64,000 bases of DNA from Owenia fusiformis (Eukaryota > Annelida > Polychaeta > Sabellida > Oweniidae), in the NCBI GenBank assembly GCA_903813345.2, contig CAIIXF020000008.1, positions 28,088,005-28,152,004 on the forward strand, written 5' to 3'. Every line of letters starts with the position of its first letter. Position 1 is the stretch's first letter. Positions 36,100-48,599 of the stretch are shown here, piece after piece. The notes below the pieces were generated by a model. That model had not been told where the DNA came from, searched no databases, and worked only from the letters and a program-made list of their open reading frames with translations. Made by a program: the position numbers and the translations under genes.

Positions 36100-36290
36100 T
36101 TCTATATTCCAGTTTCCATGTCATATATAAACCCGATTTGGTTCAAATAACAAAGCATAACGTCAACTATAAAGTAATTAATTCGATTAAAAATAAAAAT
36201 GTCGAAATCGACAATTATCGTCCGCCATCTTGGATGCGAAGGTTACGGCCGTTACCTTCGCTTGATGCTGACCAGTCGTTATCTTGATAC
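36100..36290 (-). repeat. Dispersed repeat, copy B, with near-palindromic core
   Basis: On the minus strand it aligns with 970-1165 from the GTCAG-TC-AG-GAAGGTAACGG start through CATC-AAGATGGCGGAC, TAATTGTCG, ATTTTTA and on to GTTATGCTTTG and ACCAAATC-GG-TT. A 74-codon plus-strand frame across it (36063-36287) is not conserved in copy A and is not called as a gene. Confidence 0.7.
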
Positions 36291-36821
36291 ACGTACACGA
36301 CCGATTTGCTAATTCTTACACTACTAATAAATTAATTAACACGCGGTGCCACGTTATGTTGATGAATCAACAAATACGTTGGACTAATCTAGTAGTGCCG
36401 GGGGTTAGGGAGGCCGGGAGGGGTTAGTATGAATCTAATCCAGTTATAGGCTGAGTGTCAACTCTTACAAGTGAAACGCTTCGCTTCCTTATTTTTGGCA
36501 TTGGTAACTGATTGATAACTAAGCTTCCCTATCTATAACAGAGGTAATCAAATTAACTATATAATTTTGTTACCTAGCCAATGCCAGTCTCGGGGATCTC
36601 ATATCTCCGCCGATCTATGACAAGAGCAGTTCAATTTAATTTATGACACGTGATAATTGCATAAACTGTACGAGAAATAAACAAATTAAGTGAAACGTGT
36701 CTTTCACAAGTCGACCAGAAACCCATTTTTTCCGATGTTGTCTGGAATATTGCGCCATTTTGTCCGAAAATGATCATATGATCATCACGTAATAAAATGC
36801 CCCTCCCTCATTTGTCCGGCA

Positions 36822-36888
36822 ATGTCCCAAGAAGAAAGAATTAACATGTTCATTCTTTTCTTGGGACATAATGTCCCATCATGTCCCA
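36822..36888. repeat. Hairpin with extra ATGTCCCA copies
   Basis: ATGTCCCAAGAAGAAAGAAT (36822-36841) and its inverse at 36852-36869 form arms with a 2-base bulge around a 10-base loop. ATGTCCCA then recurs twice more just downstream. This may be a decayed hairpin transposon. Confidence 0.5.
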
Positions 36889-36889
36889 T

Positions 36890-37467
36890 TGGTGTACGCC
36901 TAGCTTTACATTCGACCCCACCTCTACGTCCGTTAATTTTACATCTGGATGATGACGCAAAATCGAGACCGTTTAATACTGTATTTAAGAACGGCGAGAA
37001 AATAAGATTCAAAAAATCTCATGGACGTGATATATCCTCGGGAGTGGATCAGGTGATTATCCCAATGTTCTGTCGCTTCAACTGAACTACCTCGAGAACG
37101 TCTCTCATTAACCGCATTGAAGTGTTTGTAGCAATACGAAGATAGGGCAATTATTGGAATCCCCTTAGTCACTTTTTCTGATTCATTTAATCAACAATTT
37201 GCCGTGTTGCTCGATACAATCGTTATGGTTTTCTAAATATGTTTTTGTGATCATTAAGTTGGAAAATAAGCAAATCTAATTCAACACACGCCCTTTTAGC
37301 AACGACTTCTTTCATAAGTGCTAGAACTGTGAATGGTTTCAAGCCAGATATTTGCACTAATCAAACTAATTGGTCATGTCTTTAACTCACTGTAGCGACA
37401 TTTGCAGAATTTACTCTAACAAGAGCACGTTTCAGGATTTCTTAATTTTACGCTCCGTGGACAGCTT
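36890..37467. other. Intergenic, nothing supported
   Basis: Short overlapping frames on both strands at 36822-37172 lack any family character. No repeat recognised. Confidence 0.45.
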
Positions 37468-37866
37468 AAAACGTACATTTACTGCAAATGTAAAACGTCT
37501 GTGGAAAACAGTCATCACGGCAAATGTAATACGTCTGTGTAAAACGTAGGAAAAAGCAATACGTCTGTGAAAAACGCGGCTAACTTGACTGTGTTAATCG
37601 AACATTTACGGCAAACGTAATGCGTAAAATGGACATTTCAGGCAGCACATTTACGGTAAATGAAACACGCCCATGTAAAACGTACATTTACGGCAAATGT
37701 AATACAAATGTGCAAAACGTATCCATTTACGGCAAGTGTAATATGTCTCTGTGTAAAACGTACATTTACGGCAAATGTGATACGTCTTTGTAAAACGTAC
37801 ATTTACGGCAAATGTGATACGTTCGTGTAAAATATTTTCAAATGTAATACGTCGTACACGTAATAC
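37468..37866 (+). repeat. Tandem array of a 36-40-bp partly palindromic unit upstream of FoxG
   Basis: About eight recognisable copies of a unit close to ACGTACATTTACGGCAAATG followed by TAATACGTCTGTGTAAA. Spacing varies from 35 to about 40 bp, with a degraded stretch at 37530-37600. Inside each unit ACATTT/AAATGT and ACGTA/TACGT are inverted pairs around CGGC, so each copy could pair with itself. It ends 0.94 kb before the FoxG start codon. This may be a plain minisatellite or a cluster of protein-binding sites. Confidence 0.75.
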
Positions 37867-38611
37867 AGCCTATTCGAAAATGAAAAATATCACAAAATTG
37901 AGCATTTGCGTGAATTTTGAGTAAGACATTTATTTAAATTGATACAGTTTGACAAGATATATTGTGACACCGTGCATGTTTTATGAATGTTTATTTTACA
38001 CGAATTTCACAATGCAATATTCTAAACCTGCTGAAAGGGGCTGTCATATTATTCTAACTTTCTATATGTTATCAAACAATATGCCTTTCTGCCTGTTTAC
38101 CATGCTTAACGTGTAAAAAGTAAAATTTAAAGAAAATATTTATTTTGATAATTCAAATAAGAAATGATGGTCCAAGTATGTTTTTCTAAGAGTTTTTATT
38201 GAGAAATAATTGAAAACTCGCTTGTGAGGTACACCATTCTATCCAATGTTTTGTATAATTTTGCTTTCTTTTGTCAACCCCAATAGATTTTCAATGCACA
38301 GCAATTCTCAATTTGTCATTGCTTTCATAAATTATAATTTCGTTACTTTAAAAAGGGGCTTAGTGGATGTATTATCCAGTTGACAAGATTTCTACAATGA
38401 GAAGCGAAGGGACGGACCTGTTACCACTTTGCCTTTAACTGCCCACTTTACACATCGTAACCAAATATAAAACCTAACAAACTGTGACATGTTGGACTGG
38501 AGAGCCATACCTCTTTCCAAATAGAAGCAGATTAGTATAACTGTTATGTTTGAGTTAAACTTGGCTTAACGAACGCTATCATCTGTCATTTGTTTCTGTC
38601 TTGTTTGGGAA

Positions 38612-38691
38612 GGCGGGGCTTGTTGCATATTGCGCGGCGCTGATTGGCTTGCGGCAAGTGTATCAAACACAGGCTGCCAATATGAATAAAA
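38612..38691 (+). promoter_or_regulatory. FoxG proximal promoter motifs
   Basis: In order: a GC box (GGCGGGGCT, 38612-38620), an inverted CCAAT box (GATTGG, 38642-38647) and a TATA-like GAATAAAAG (38683-38691), about 115 bp before the start codon. Spacing and order are those of a classical polymerase II promoter. The surrounding GC-rich patch (TTGCGCGGCGC) stands out in AT-rich sequence. Confidence 0.55.
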
Positions 38692-38806
38692 GCACGGGCC
38701 AATCTGCCATAAATGCCATTTAGCAACACAGAAGCGAAACCTGACAAGTTACGGAACTGAATCCAATCGATGATATAAATAAAATACAATCACAAGCAGA
38801 ATAAAG

Positions 38807-39895
38807 ATGGTCAATATGGAGACCGTAAAATCAACTAAGTTAAAAAGTTCATTCAGTATTAGCAGTGTTCTTGGAGAAGACGAGCCCGACGTTAGAGTAC
38901 CTAGTCCGCCATCTCCTGTTTCGTCTCACACGTCAGACATGGACACTCATAGCGCACACATGAACGACAATAATGACAATGAAGAAGGGTCAAAGGATGG
39001 TGCCGATAAGGCAAAGGACAGTGAGCAGAAATCGGAAAAACCGCCATTTAGCTACAACGCGCTAATCATGATGGCGATACGCAGTAGTATGGAGAAAAGA
39101 CTAACGTTGAACGGGATCTACGAATTTATAATGACAAACTTTCCATATTACAGAGACAATAAACAGGGGTGGCAAAATTCCATTCGCCATAACCTTAGCC
39201 TGAATAAGTGTTTCGTGAAGGTACCTCGACATTATGACGATCCCGGCAAGGGTAACTACTGGATGTTGGACCCATCCAGTGATGATGTCTTCATCGGGGG
39301 CACTACCGGAAAACTCAGGCGACGATCTACAGCGGCATCTAGAAGTCGCATAGCCGCTTTCAAGAGAACTGGCTACATGGGCCATCCACCATATGGTTTT
39401 CCACCTGATGCTCTCAAATCTCCAATGCTGTGGCCGAGTCTTGCATCAGTGTTGTCCGTAGCGGGACATCCTGCTCTACGATACGGGCCCACATTGCCCG
39501 GGTTACCGACGTCTCTACAGCTGCAAAGTCAGGGAATCGTGAACCCTACCCCGACTGTAACTAGACCAGCCGTTCCAAATAATTTCTCAGTTGAAAGACT
39601 ACTTAGCAATGATAATAATTTCTCGCCCGCTAGTAGCAGCGCGGGATCAAGCAGCATTACGGGGACAATTCGGGCGTCGTTGCCCACCGGACTTACAATG
39701 CCACACGCTGCATACTTTCTTCCCCATCTCGGGGCAAATCCTGCAGCTTACGCGGACTTGTACGCTGGACTTAGAAGCCTAAATCAAGGGGCGTTATCGT
39801 CCCTAGCATCATACCCTAGTCATCTTAGTGGAATACCAACACATAACTCAACCACAGACTCTGCATTTAACGCAATTGCAGCGAGACAAACATAA
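38807..39895 (+). CDS. Forkhead box G transcription factor (single exon)
   Basis: A 362-residue intronless ORF with an in-frame TAA at 38780 and a good start context (AAGATGG). Residues 14-22 read SSFSISSVL, matching the SSFSIxSL N-terminal block of FoxG proteins and an eh1-like Groucho-binding motif. Residues 31-76 are Ser/Asp/Glu-rich. The forkhead domain covers about 77-172: [16 protein letters not shown], then the recognition helix [16 protein letters not shown] (121-136), [18 protein letters not shown] and [16 protein letters not shown], which is the FoxG-specific wing. Beyond the domain, [11 protein letters not shown] (207-217) aligns with the conserved post-domain FoxG block. FoxG is a nuclear DNA-binding repressor used in anterior ectoderm and forebrain development in animals; the role here is by homology. 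Long flanking gene-poor DNA fits a developmental regulator. Confidence 0.96.
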   Translation: MVNMETVKSTKLKSSFSISSVLGEDEPDVRVPSPPSPVSSHTSDMDTHSAHMNDNNDNEEGSKDGADKAKDSEQKSEKPPFSYNALIMMAIRSSMEKRLTLNGIYEFIMTNFPYYRDNKQGWQNSIRHNLSLNKCFVKVPRHYDDPGKGNYWMLDPSSDDVFIGGTTGKLRRRSTAASRSRIAAFKRTGYMGHPPYGFPPDALKSPMLWPSLASVLSVAGHPALRYGPTLPGLPTSLQLQSQGIVNPTPTVTRPAVPNNFSVERLLSNDNNFSPASSSAGSSSITGTIRASLPTGLTMPHAAYFLPHLGANPAAYADLYAGLRSLNQGALSSLASYPSHLSGIPTHNSTTDSAFNAIAARQT

Positions 39896-40535
39896 CAGAT
39901 TTCATACTGAACAACTATATTTACAGGAGCTGGGACAGTTATTGTTTCTAAAAACAACCTGGACACTTTTATAAAGCCCCGAATGGACCAAAATGTTCTA
40001 ACTTAATTGTTATCTGTCTAAAAGAATTTTTCTTGTTCGATTTAAAATGTTATCTTAAAATTTCTTTGATTCAAAACTGGATAAATCAAATTGTTTAAAT
40101 TAGCTCATATTTTCAACAGGTGCATTGTTGTTTGAGAGTTAAATTAGGTAAAACTAAAACAAATATTAAAACATAACAATACTACATAATTACAAGTGTA
40201 TTATTTATTAGCTATTTGCAATTAAAGAACATTCAATTGTTTGCCAAATAAGTATTAAAGTTTCTAAATACTTGCTGTTTCAGTTAATTAAGAGAAATAT
40301 TTTGGTATAATCAAATCAAAAACCACACGATGTTTTTTCCAACTCTGTGACAAGTGTCAAAGATTAGTTAAATTGACCGTTGTCATTTATTTTTGATTCT
40401 AGCAGTGCATTCAGTATTGACAAGAATTGATTGACTTGATTTAAATATGTCGAAGTGTATTCACCTTCGTTAATTTGAAATATGTTGTATATAAACCGTT
40501 TATTTATTATGAAATAAAATGTAAAAACATAAATA
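39896..40535 (+). other. FoxG 3' untranslated region (inferred)
   Basis: AT-rich sequence from the TAA to just past the AATAAA at 40513-40518. It is rich in ATTTA-like stretches, which can shorten mRNA life, but that is only suggestive. Confidence 0.5.
40513..40518 (+). terminator. Probable poly(A) signal of FoxG
   Basis: AATAAA, 620 bp after the stop codon, followed within 40 bp by a T/G-rich stretch (TTTCTCTGTTTTTTATTCGG), the usual arrangement for cleavage and polyadenylation. Confidence 0.55.
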
Positions 40536-40539
40536 TTTA

Positions 40540-43500
40540 TTTCTCTGTTTTTTATTCGGTTTCTTCTAAATAAGTTTTTCTATTACTATGGCTTCTCCTA
40601 GTCATGCTGCTGTCAGCGATGTTCTTAGTTCATTAATTTGTGTTTTGGGAAATAGTTATCTGGTGAATTTATAGGTCCCTACTTGTAATATACTGCAATT
40701 ATATTTTCTTAACAAAACGCCATGTAGCTAGAGTTAAACTGGTACTTAAATAACCCTCAGTGTACAATACACAATTATAGTCTTTCGCACTATAAATCTA
40801 TGCCACATTGTATTATAGTCTATTAAAGCTTATTATATACATCCCGTTCACGAAAATGCATTTCGTGCTACACTCTTATCAAAATAACACTATCTATAAT
40901 TTCTATATATAATATTAAAAGGACTGTTTTGACATGTTATGACATCGTACATCAAAAGGTTTACTTCCAATTCAGGTAGAAAAATGTTTAAATTCAGTCA
41001 TAACAACCCATGGTGGCAAACGAAAACTCTCCTAACAGGATTAAATATAAAATCGAATTTCATGACAGTGATAAAAACAACAAATAAAAGTCCACAAAAA
41101 CATTTAAGTTTCCACACCGAAATACAACTCAAGTTATATTACAATACTACATTTTGTGTTTAACTCTGCTCCCGTCATGGCTCTTTCATTAGAACATATG
41201 ATTATAAAACCCATATATATTTAAATGAATTAGTATGAATTTTACATTGACATGCTGTCTGGGTAAACATCAATCTGAGATTGAATATTTAAAAAACGTA
41301 CACTTCTTTCTGGAAAATATGGCTTATGCTTATAATCAGAACATAGAGACTGGAAAATAATAAATTTTGCATGATGGAATCCGAGTGAACTCCGTTTAAA
41401 AATAATGTCAAATCAAATTTTATTATCTATTCATTACTCAAACATTACTTATAAATAATTAAAGCATTGCAATAATATTTCTTGTTCCAACAGGCCAAAA
41501 CTTCAAATTTCTTACTTTAAAATTTCAGAATTATAAGAGGTATCTCATAACAAGAGGCGGAAATACCCCGGAATTCTTAATCTTTACATCGAGATTCTAT
41601 GAATTCTGGGATAAACCCCTTTTCCTTATAACACAGAATTCTGAATTCATCTTGATTTGTCAAACAATGAAGTACGATTTATAAGTAATTTTCTACGGCC
41701 AGTAAGGGGGACCGTTATCTGTTGGGACTATAACTCCTTTTGCATAGGCTTGGAATCACACTAACGAAGTAAATTCGTATCAAGGAAATTATTGAATAAT
41801 AAAAACTACACGTAGTTTATTATCGACATGTAGCCCTTGTAAACTTGAGTCCAAATAAAATGTTTAAAAAACTTTTTTTTATCATTCAGATACAAACGAT
41901 CGAAAGACTAAATTTTCAAACAACGTACCTACATGGCTTTTACTTACATGTACCTTCATTCACATTAAAATGGTATTTTCAAAAACCATACGCATTTCCT
42001 CGACTTAAATGTAGAGGAACTTTTTCCGGAAATTGTCGTAATTTCAATATTCGGAACTTAGAGCTTAATACCATTCTATGTTATTTTATATTTTCTAAAT
42101 ACTCTATATCTAAGTCAAATCATAGAATAAACATTCATCTCATAAAAATGATTTGGATGATCCACACTGATTATAATGGGCTAACTGCTATGATGTGATC
42201 AGTTACAGAATTTACTTTCATTTTAGATTTCATTTGCTACGATATCCCTGAATTTTTAATATATCAAAATACGCCATAGTAACCATTATTTTTTACCAAT
42301 CAAATTAGAGATGCTGATATCTTTTAAATCAATAACTAAATGTTCTTTACACTTTATGTGAAAATTTCTTGAGAAAAAATTTTTTTCGTGAATTTATTGA
42401 ACGGTTTGCTTTTCCTGCTTGCGAGGTTTCTTTAATAGTTTTTGGTCTTTTGGCACTTATTTTAGAGTTTTTATTCTCAACTATGGTCACAGTGAGTGCA
42501 AAATGTTGGATGCAATATTTTCAAAAAACTTGACAATATTTCTGTACAATTCTAATTTTATTTACTGAAAAGGAATTGAGATGTCTGATGAAATTATAGC
42601 CTTAACAATTAGCGTTGAGATACAGAAAGGGTTTTCAATGTGTTGCCAGACAAGCTTTTACTTTAATTCAAAGGGTTATACTGAAATGGTTGATATGGGA
42701 GGGTCAAGGGCGTTTGGTGGGCCCACCAAAAATATTTAAGGGCCTAAAATCTGCTTCTTTCTACATATACTGCATCATTTTTGGAAACAAGCTAACATTT
42801 TTCTATTTTGGCCCTATTTTAAGAAATTGGGCTCAAATGTCCTTTTGATTTTCAGGACTGTGCCTGGAGTTCGTTGAACTTTTTAAAAAATATATATGCA
42901 TGAAATGGAATGTTGTTAAAAAAGTAAAATGTGACAATATTTCAAAAGTATTACTTTAACTATAACAACCTTGTCACTAGGTGAGATTAGACCGAAAATT
43001 TTCGATTATTGTTTCATTAATGTACTAATGAATGGTCGCATGTGGGGTGCTACAAGTTTGATTCATTTATGTATTTCATAAAATACCGATATTTAAATCA
43101 TGTTGTTTGTTCCATCAATAATTAATGTTTCTGGAAATATGATATCGAAATCAGTTTTTCAACAAAAGAGTGCGATAAATTCAAAATTTCTGATGTTTGT
43201 AAACGTACGATGAATTGCAAAAAGAAGGTCATGCATACCGTCATTATATGGCGTAATTTATGTAATTTCCGCGATGACATATGAAAGATAGAGTTACCAT
43301 CCGTATCTTGAATTTTAGGAATTTTGGGTAAGACTCAAATAACACAACAAACAATGTGTTTTATATTGAGCCTTCAAAGCAACTGGTATGATGTCTTTTG
43401 AAAAGCACAAAATGTAAACTAAGAAAACACAAAATTATACAAACCCCTAAAAGCCATTTTCAAGATAATAGACATCACTTCAGCTTCTGTTTCTACGAAA

Positions 43501-46500
43501 TGATCCAATGTTTGTTTATTATCGCCTCACCTAGGCAACGACTTGAGTCTATATGTAACGAAGATGTTAGTAAAGATAAAAGAACGTTCCGAGAAAATGA
43601 GGATATTTTACGACACTTATCGGCCACCTTTCCTCCCAATAACATTGTATCAATGCCAGATATAAAATATAACTCACTGTTCGCCAACAGTATTGTTCTG
43701 TAATCAAAGTATTTAATTCGTACAAATTACTTCAAAGCATGTTATTTAACAAACAGGGATAATATTATTAGAGTACATGAACGACACTTATTGCCGATAT
43801 CTGTTTTAAATTAGAGAACTGGTGACAATTATCTAAGAGAAGAGGTCTCACCCCAGGGTGCGTCTTGGGGGTAGGGCCAGGGATCAGTAATCCATCACAC
43901 CTAATACACATAGTTTAGTTGTCATAAAACAAAACTCGTTCCTCTAATTTGGAACACACTATTAATTAAAGTGGACATTTTCGATTACAAAACACTTTAT
44001 GATTGAAATATGGTTTCCGTTAGAATTACATGCTTAATAAATGGCTACTTGCATTTCACGCCATGTTTGTTTTCTTCGTTCTTTTATCCAGTGAAAGACA
44101 AAGCCTTTGATATCGGTTTATTATCATTAATATCGGCTCATCTATGCGTCGATGATACAAGTGGATCATTAAAAGAGGATCGATTGATTTAGCAATGAAT
44201 TGTCGGGTTTCGCGGACGCGATGAGGCGAAGTGATGCCCGCAGCTCGAACACGGACGCCACTACTTGAACGTGACTCTACTGGCGAAGAGGTAGATTTAA
44301 TTGGTCACCGTGGATTCGTGTCACAAGCAAATATCAATTATTTGACTATGCTGGTCTTAATAAATTTTACCAGTATTATCCTCCAATACTATCTCAATTA
44401 TAGATAATTTGTCAAACAAATATGATCAACAATATGGGTATTTTGACATCAACGTTACATGAACAATAAGTAATTCCATAAATAATTGTTCCATTACTCC
44501 GCGAGAAAGTACTAATAATCTAAAAATCATTGCGTCGTTGAATATGCCGACCAGATTTAATTAAGTTAAACAATACATTATATAAAATGCTAAATGCCAC
44601 CGCCTGGTTGTAATTATGAAGATGCAACCATTTGATACAGACGCCGAGCGCCGGTCATAGAAAACAGGGGCCACAAAAGCAAAATCACAGAGCAACACAT
44701 AGAGATGATAGGCATGGTAAAATGCAAAAAATACATTTAATTTTTTTGAATTGAACTCTGAACATTTCCCCATATATCTCAAAGATGTTGGCAACGTAAT
44801 CACCATTGTTCATTTAAATTGCAAAACGTCAAACGCCTTTATGAAGTCAATGCCAGTTGTAATCATTATATCGCTCATTCGAGTTCCCTAACATTATACC
44901 CAATATTCATTCACAGATCGGACCAGACGTTACAACTGCGTAGTTTGAATTGAAGTTTACATAATCGCTGACTTATTTGTAAAACTCGTATGAAATTACC
45001 TCCCAAGAAAAATATTATGGTAAAATTCAATTATCTGAATAGCTTATCTGGTTAGTTGGCCTTAGTTATACTGAAGGACCATACTGTTTCCTTATTGCGG
45101 TTCCACAGATTTACAAAATCTTTTTCTAAATCATCTTTCAATCCTATTATTGATTCAATATAACTGAGAAATTGATCAATATCGAATCAATAATATTTAC
45201 AAGCAATCAAAGGTTTAACAAATATTTTAACACGATTTCCGGTATGGTTCTAAACCCCTCAAGAATAATATTTATACCCGGTGATAATCTCATTGTGTTT
45301 TGTGCTCAACCAGGCTTAACTCCAATCATAATAGCAAAGGGGGATTTATTGCGAATTATCGCCCAACAATCTCTGGCTTTGTATACGAGTTGGCAATACT
45401 CACTCTACCTACCACGGGGATACTACAAGGCGGTGCAACCCGCTCTAACCTGTTCAATGGTAACAAGATTATGTGGCGGGAAAAGAGAAACTTATGTCAT
45501 CGTGTTCTTAACGTATACGGATTATCATCTCCTGGTGTGAATGGTGAAACATTGAAATCAGCAATGGATGACAAAATACGTGAATATATTGAAATAGTAT
45601 TCCAAATGTCCCATTGCTAGCTAGAGGACACGTAATGGCAGATTCTCGAAAATGCACATTATATACTTTTGTTCTTTACTTGTACTCATTTAGTGTTACC
45701 TACTCATTGTACATTAGATTACGAAATTGATAAACGAATTAAGCCTTTCATCTTGGCATTATTCACCGTCTTCCCTCCCCTAAAAGATTTGGTAAAGAGA
45801 ATGGTCATAGAGACCAACTACCTCGTAGAAAACGTCATGAATTGTTTCTTCTAGACATTAACAATTAATAAATGGAGAATGTTTTTATTACTCCTGAGCT
45901 TATGCAATTAGCACAGATAACTTTCCTGCAACTTTTTGATCTCATCACTCCATGTCATGTATTTGCTAGGAAAATCCTGTTCAGGTGCCATGGCAAAGAC
46001 TTAAAAAGTGAACTTCCTTTTCTCAATTTTAATGAATATGTACATTTTCCATGCATTTAAATCAGTTTTCTTCTCAGATAAATAAAATCGGGATTGTAAA
46101 AGAAAAATTTTTCATTTTTTTTAAATATTGCTTCCAACATTTTACACCTAGGATTGCATCATGGCGAATGGCTGCAGGTTTTGTACATTGAACTATTTTC
46201 CCAAAGGGGAGTGGGACTATTTTGAATTATCATAGAGGTCTAAATATTTTTTCGTGAATAAATGATAATGATTCTTCACTTACAATCGTTAAATAATCTT
46301 TCGACGCCAGGATTTTTCGTCAAAATCTAGATTGAGGAAAATAATATTCTTCCCCCATAAAAACATATCCACTGATGGGATTTATAAGTTTTTAAGAAAA
46401 CTTTAGTTACCCTAGAAAACGTTTCCCAAGAAAATTTAAGTAAAATAATGATAATTTCCCGATATCAATGTAGGCTACCATTTTTATAGTAAGCCTGTGA

Positions 46501-48140
46501 TATTTTTCAATGCGTCTTTACCCTTTTCATTCGTTCGACTTCACTTCTTAAAAGAGAGCTTCTCTTCGGTAGTAGTTTATGACTAGACTCTTTGTGCGCA
46601 GGGAAATGCGCCATCGACCTCCAAGGTATTTATAACACTACCCTTTGCATTCGTTAACTTCGCACGCAGGGTATTATAACACAAGTTGGACCAACTGAAA
46701 TTTTGTGAATCAAGATGATATCAATGAAGCAAAATTAATTCACTTTGAGATAAACATGTTTTCGTGTGATGATTCAATAACTAAATGATCATCTGTGTGC
46801 TGATTCAATAACTAAATGATCATGCTTCGACGCTTTAGGTAAATATTTGGCGCAAAGTTGTGCCGTCTGGAATGTATTTTCACAGTCTGGTATACCTTTG
46901 AAAAATTAACTGCTCATTTACTGAAGTAAAAGCGCAAACATAATTTCTCACTTTGGGTACATTTCTTTAAACATTGTCTCACACAATTTAATGTATTTAG
47001 ACATGTTGCTGCTACTAAATTGATTAGTCCCTCTGTATGTAGGCTATCTTTATATGGAATCTCATTACAATAGGGCTATATAGCATTTCCAATTTTCACT
47101 TTTGAAGTTGGAATTTAAGTGAAATGATAGCATTTTGCCAGTTGTTGATAACTGAGAGTCGTGAATGAGGATCTAAAAGTTGGTAAAGTTCTGGTGAGAG
47201 AACCGAATAAAAGTGAAAAGCGAGTCGACGGGGGATTTGTTTGAATACAAGTAAAACATACAATTAATTCAAATGTCTGAAAACGTACACCTAAATACTT
47301 TATTTTCACTTCTCTTCAATACGAGTTTGGAAACAAGCCTGAAAGTAATTATGAAAATTACAACTTGTAAAGAGAGATTTGTATTGCGTTGAATGGTCCC
47401 CTGTTGGGTGGAACTGCAATAAGACTTGCCTCCTAGCGATCGAGGTACAGAGGTCACTCGCGGCTATATGGGGGCTGGGCAGGGGGCGGGATGATTCTCT
47501 TCACGACGGCTCTAATGAACACCCCAGTTTAGGGCTTACTAAACAAATACTTGTGAAAGCACTCAATTTGTGGCCGGTTGGGCATGCAAAGGGCCCGGGG
47601 CTAGAATCTGAGCTACTGAATTGCGTCAATGGACCCGGGTTGCGATCACATGGCCAGCTGTACGTCCATTGATATCTATTGGTGGGGTTCTTCTGCTAGA
47701 ACACTCCGATATTCTAGTCACTGAATGAGTCAGCCCCTGAAGCACCGGCCAACCCCTTCTATCCAACCAACACTGGGAAATAATAACATTTAATAAATGT
47801 TAATTTCTTTGCATTTTTCTTAACAGCTCAAGCAGGAGTTATGGATTGTATCGGCCATTGTCCGTAAAATAACCCACTGTGAGTATAAGCCACTAGTGTA
47901 TGCTCAATGTAGAATCTAATTAAATGATAACAAATATAAACACGTCAATTAATTTCAATTTGAATTGTTCACATTTTAATTAAGATGTAGAAACTTCTGT
48001 GGCCAAGTACCAGAGTACATCTGTAGTCATAATAGACGAATCGAAGCGAACGTTAACACTATGCGCGTTGTAAATCCGAAACCCCTATTAATCACAAAAA
48101 ATTAAAAGATAAATTTTTTTAGTCATCGTGATCATTAATA
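40540..48140. other. Gene-free region downstream of FoxG
   Basis: No exon, RNA or tandem array recognised. Short open frames (for example 41845-42198, 43398-43703 and the overlapping pair 45172-45620) lack family character or splice context. Two patches are less AT-rich than their surroundings, 44205-44330 and 47380-47780. In a locus flanking a developmental regulator such patches can be enhancers, but nothing in this sequence alone proves it. Confidence 0.45.
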
Positions 48141-48141
48141 C

Positions 48142-48332
48142 ATAGAGGTTATTTAATGGGAGGGATGGAATATGGATTTTATTCCGAGGGAAAATATGAT
48201 ATTGGCCAAGGAAAATATCATATTGACCGAGGGCGATAGCCCGAGTGTCAATATGATATTTTCTGAGGCCAATATCATATTTTCTCAAGGAATAAATCCA
48301 TATTCCATCACGACCATCAATAACCTATTTAT
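48142..48332. mobile_element. 191-bp near-perfect hairpin element
   Basis: The whole element is one palindrome: TAGAGGTTATT-AATG and GATGGAATATGGATTT on the left return inverted on the right. The inner part stacks four AATATCATATT/AATATGATATT segments around a GAGGGCGATAGCCC tip. Outer arms are slightly diverged, inner arms almost identical. No coding content. Confidence 0.7.
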
Positions 48333-48497
48333 TTCATAATATTTTTTTTTCAATTTTTGTATGTCATCATCCAATGATTGTGACATAAAATTATACAATT
48401 TATCATATAACATTTTCAACTTTTATTATCAAGTTTTAATTAAAAATATAAATAATTTATAACAATAAAACTCAAGAGAAATTACCGGGAATATTTC

Positions 48498-48592
48498 TGA
48501 TACGGGATCTGATACGGGATTTTTGCTGATACGGGATCCAATACGGGATCTGATACGGGATTTTGGCTGATACGGGATCTGATACGGGATTT
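48498..48592 (+). repeat. Tandem GATACGGGAT array
   Basis: Seven copies of GATACGGGAT separated by short CT or TTTTTGCT-like spacers, in two alternating spacing classes. It begins about 165 bp after the hairpin element at 48142-48332. Copies are nearly identical, so the array is young or under gene conversion. Confidence 0.75.
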
Positions 48593-48599
48593 TTCAAAT

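Noticed and set aside
37468-37866. CRISPR-like reading of the upstream FoxG array
   Set aside because: Units are head-to-tail without unique spacers and the DNA is animal; it is a minisatellite.
38586-39385. Minus-strand frames over FoxG and its promoter
   Set aside because: Shadows of the FoxG coding strand and promoter, with no features of their own.
45172-45620. Overlapping frames of 122 and 106 codons
   Set aside because: Two different frames over the same bases, no family character, no splice support.
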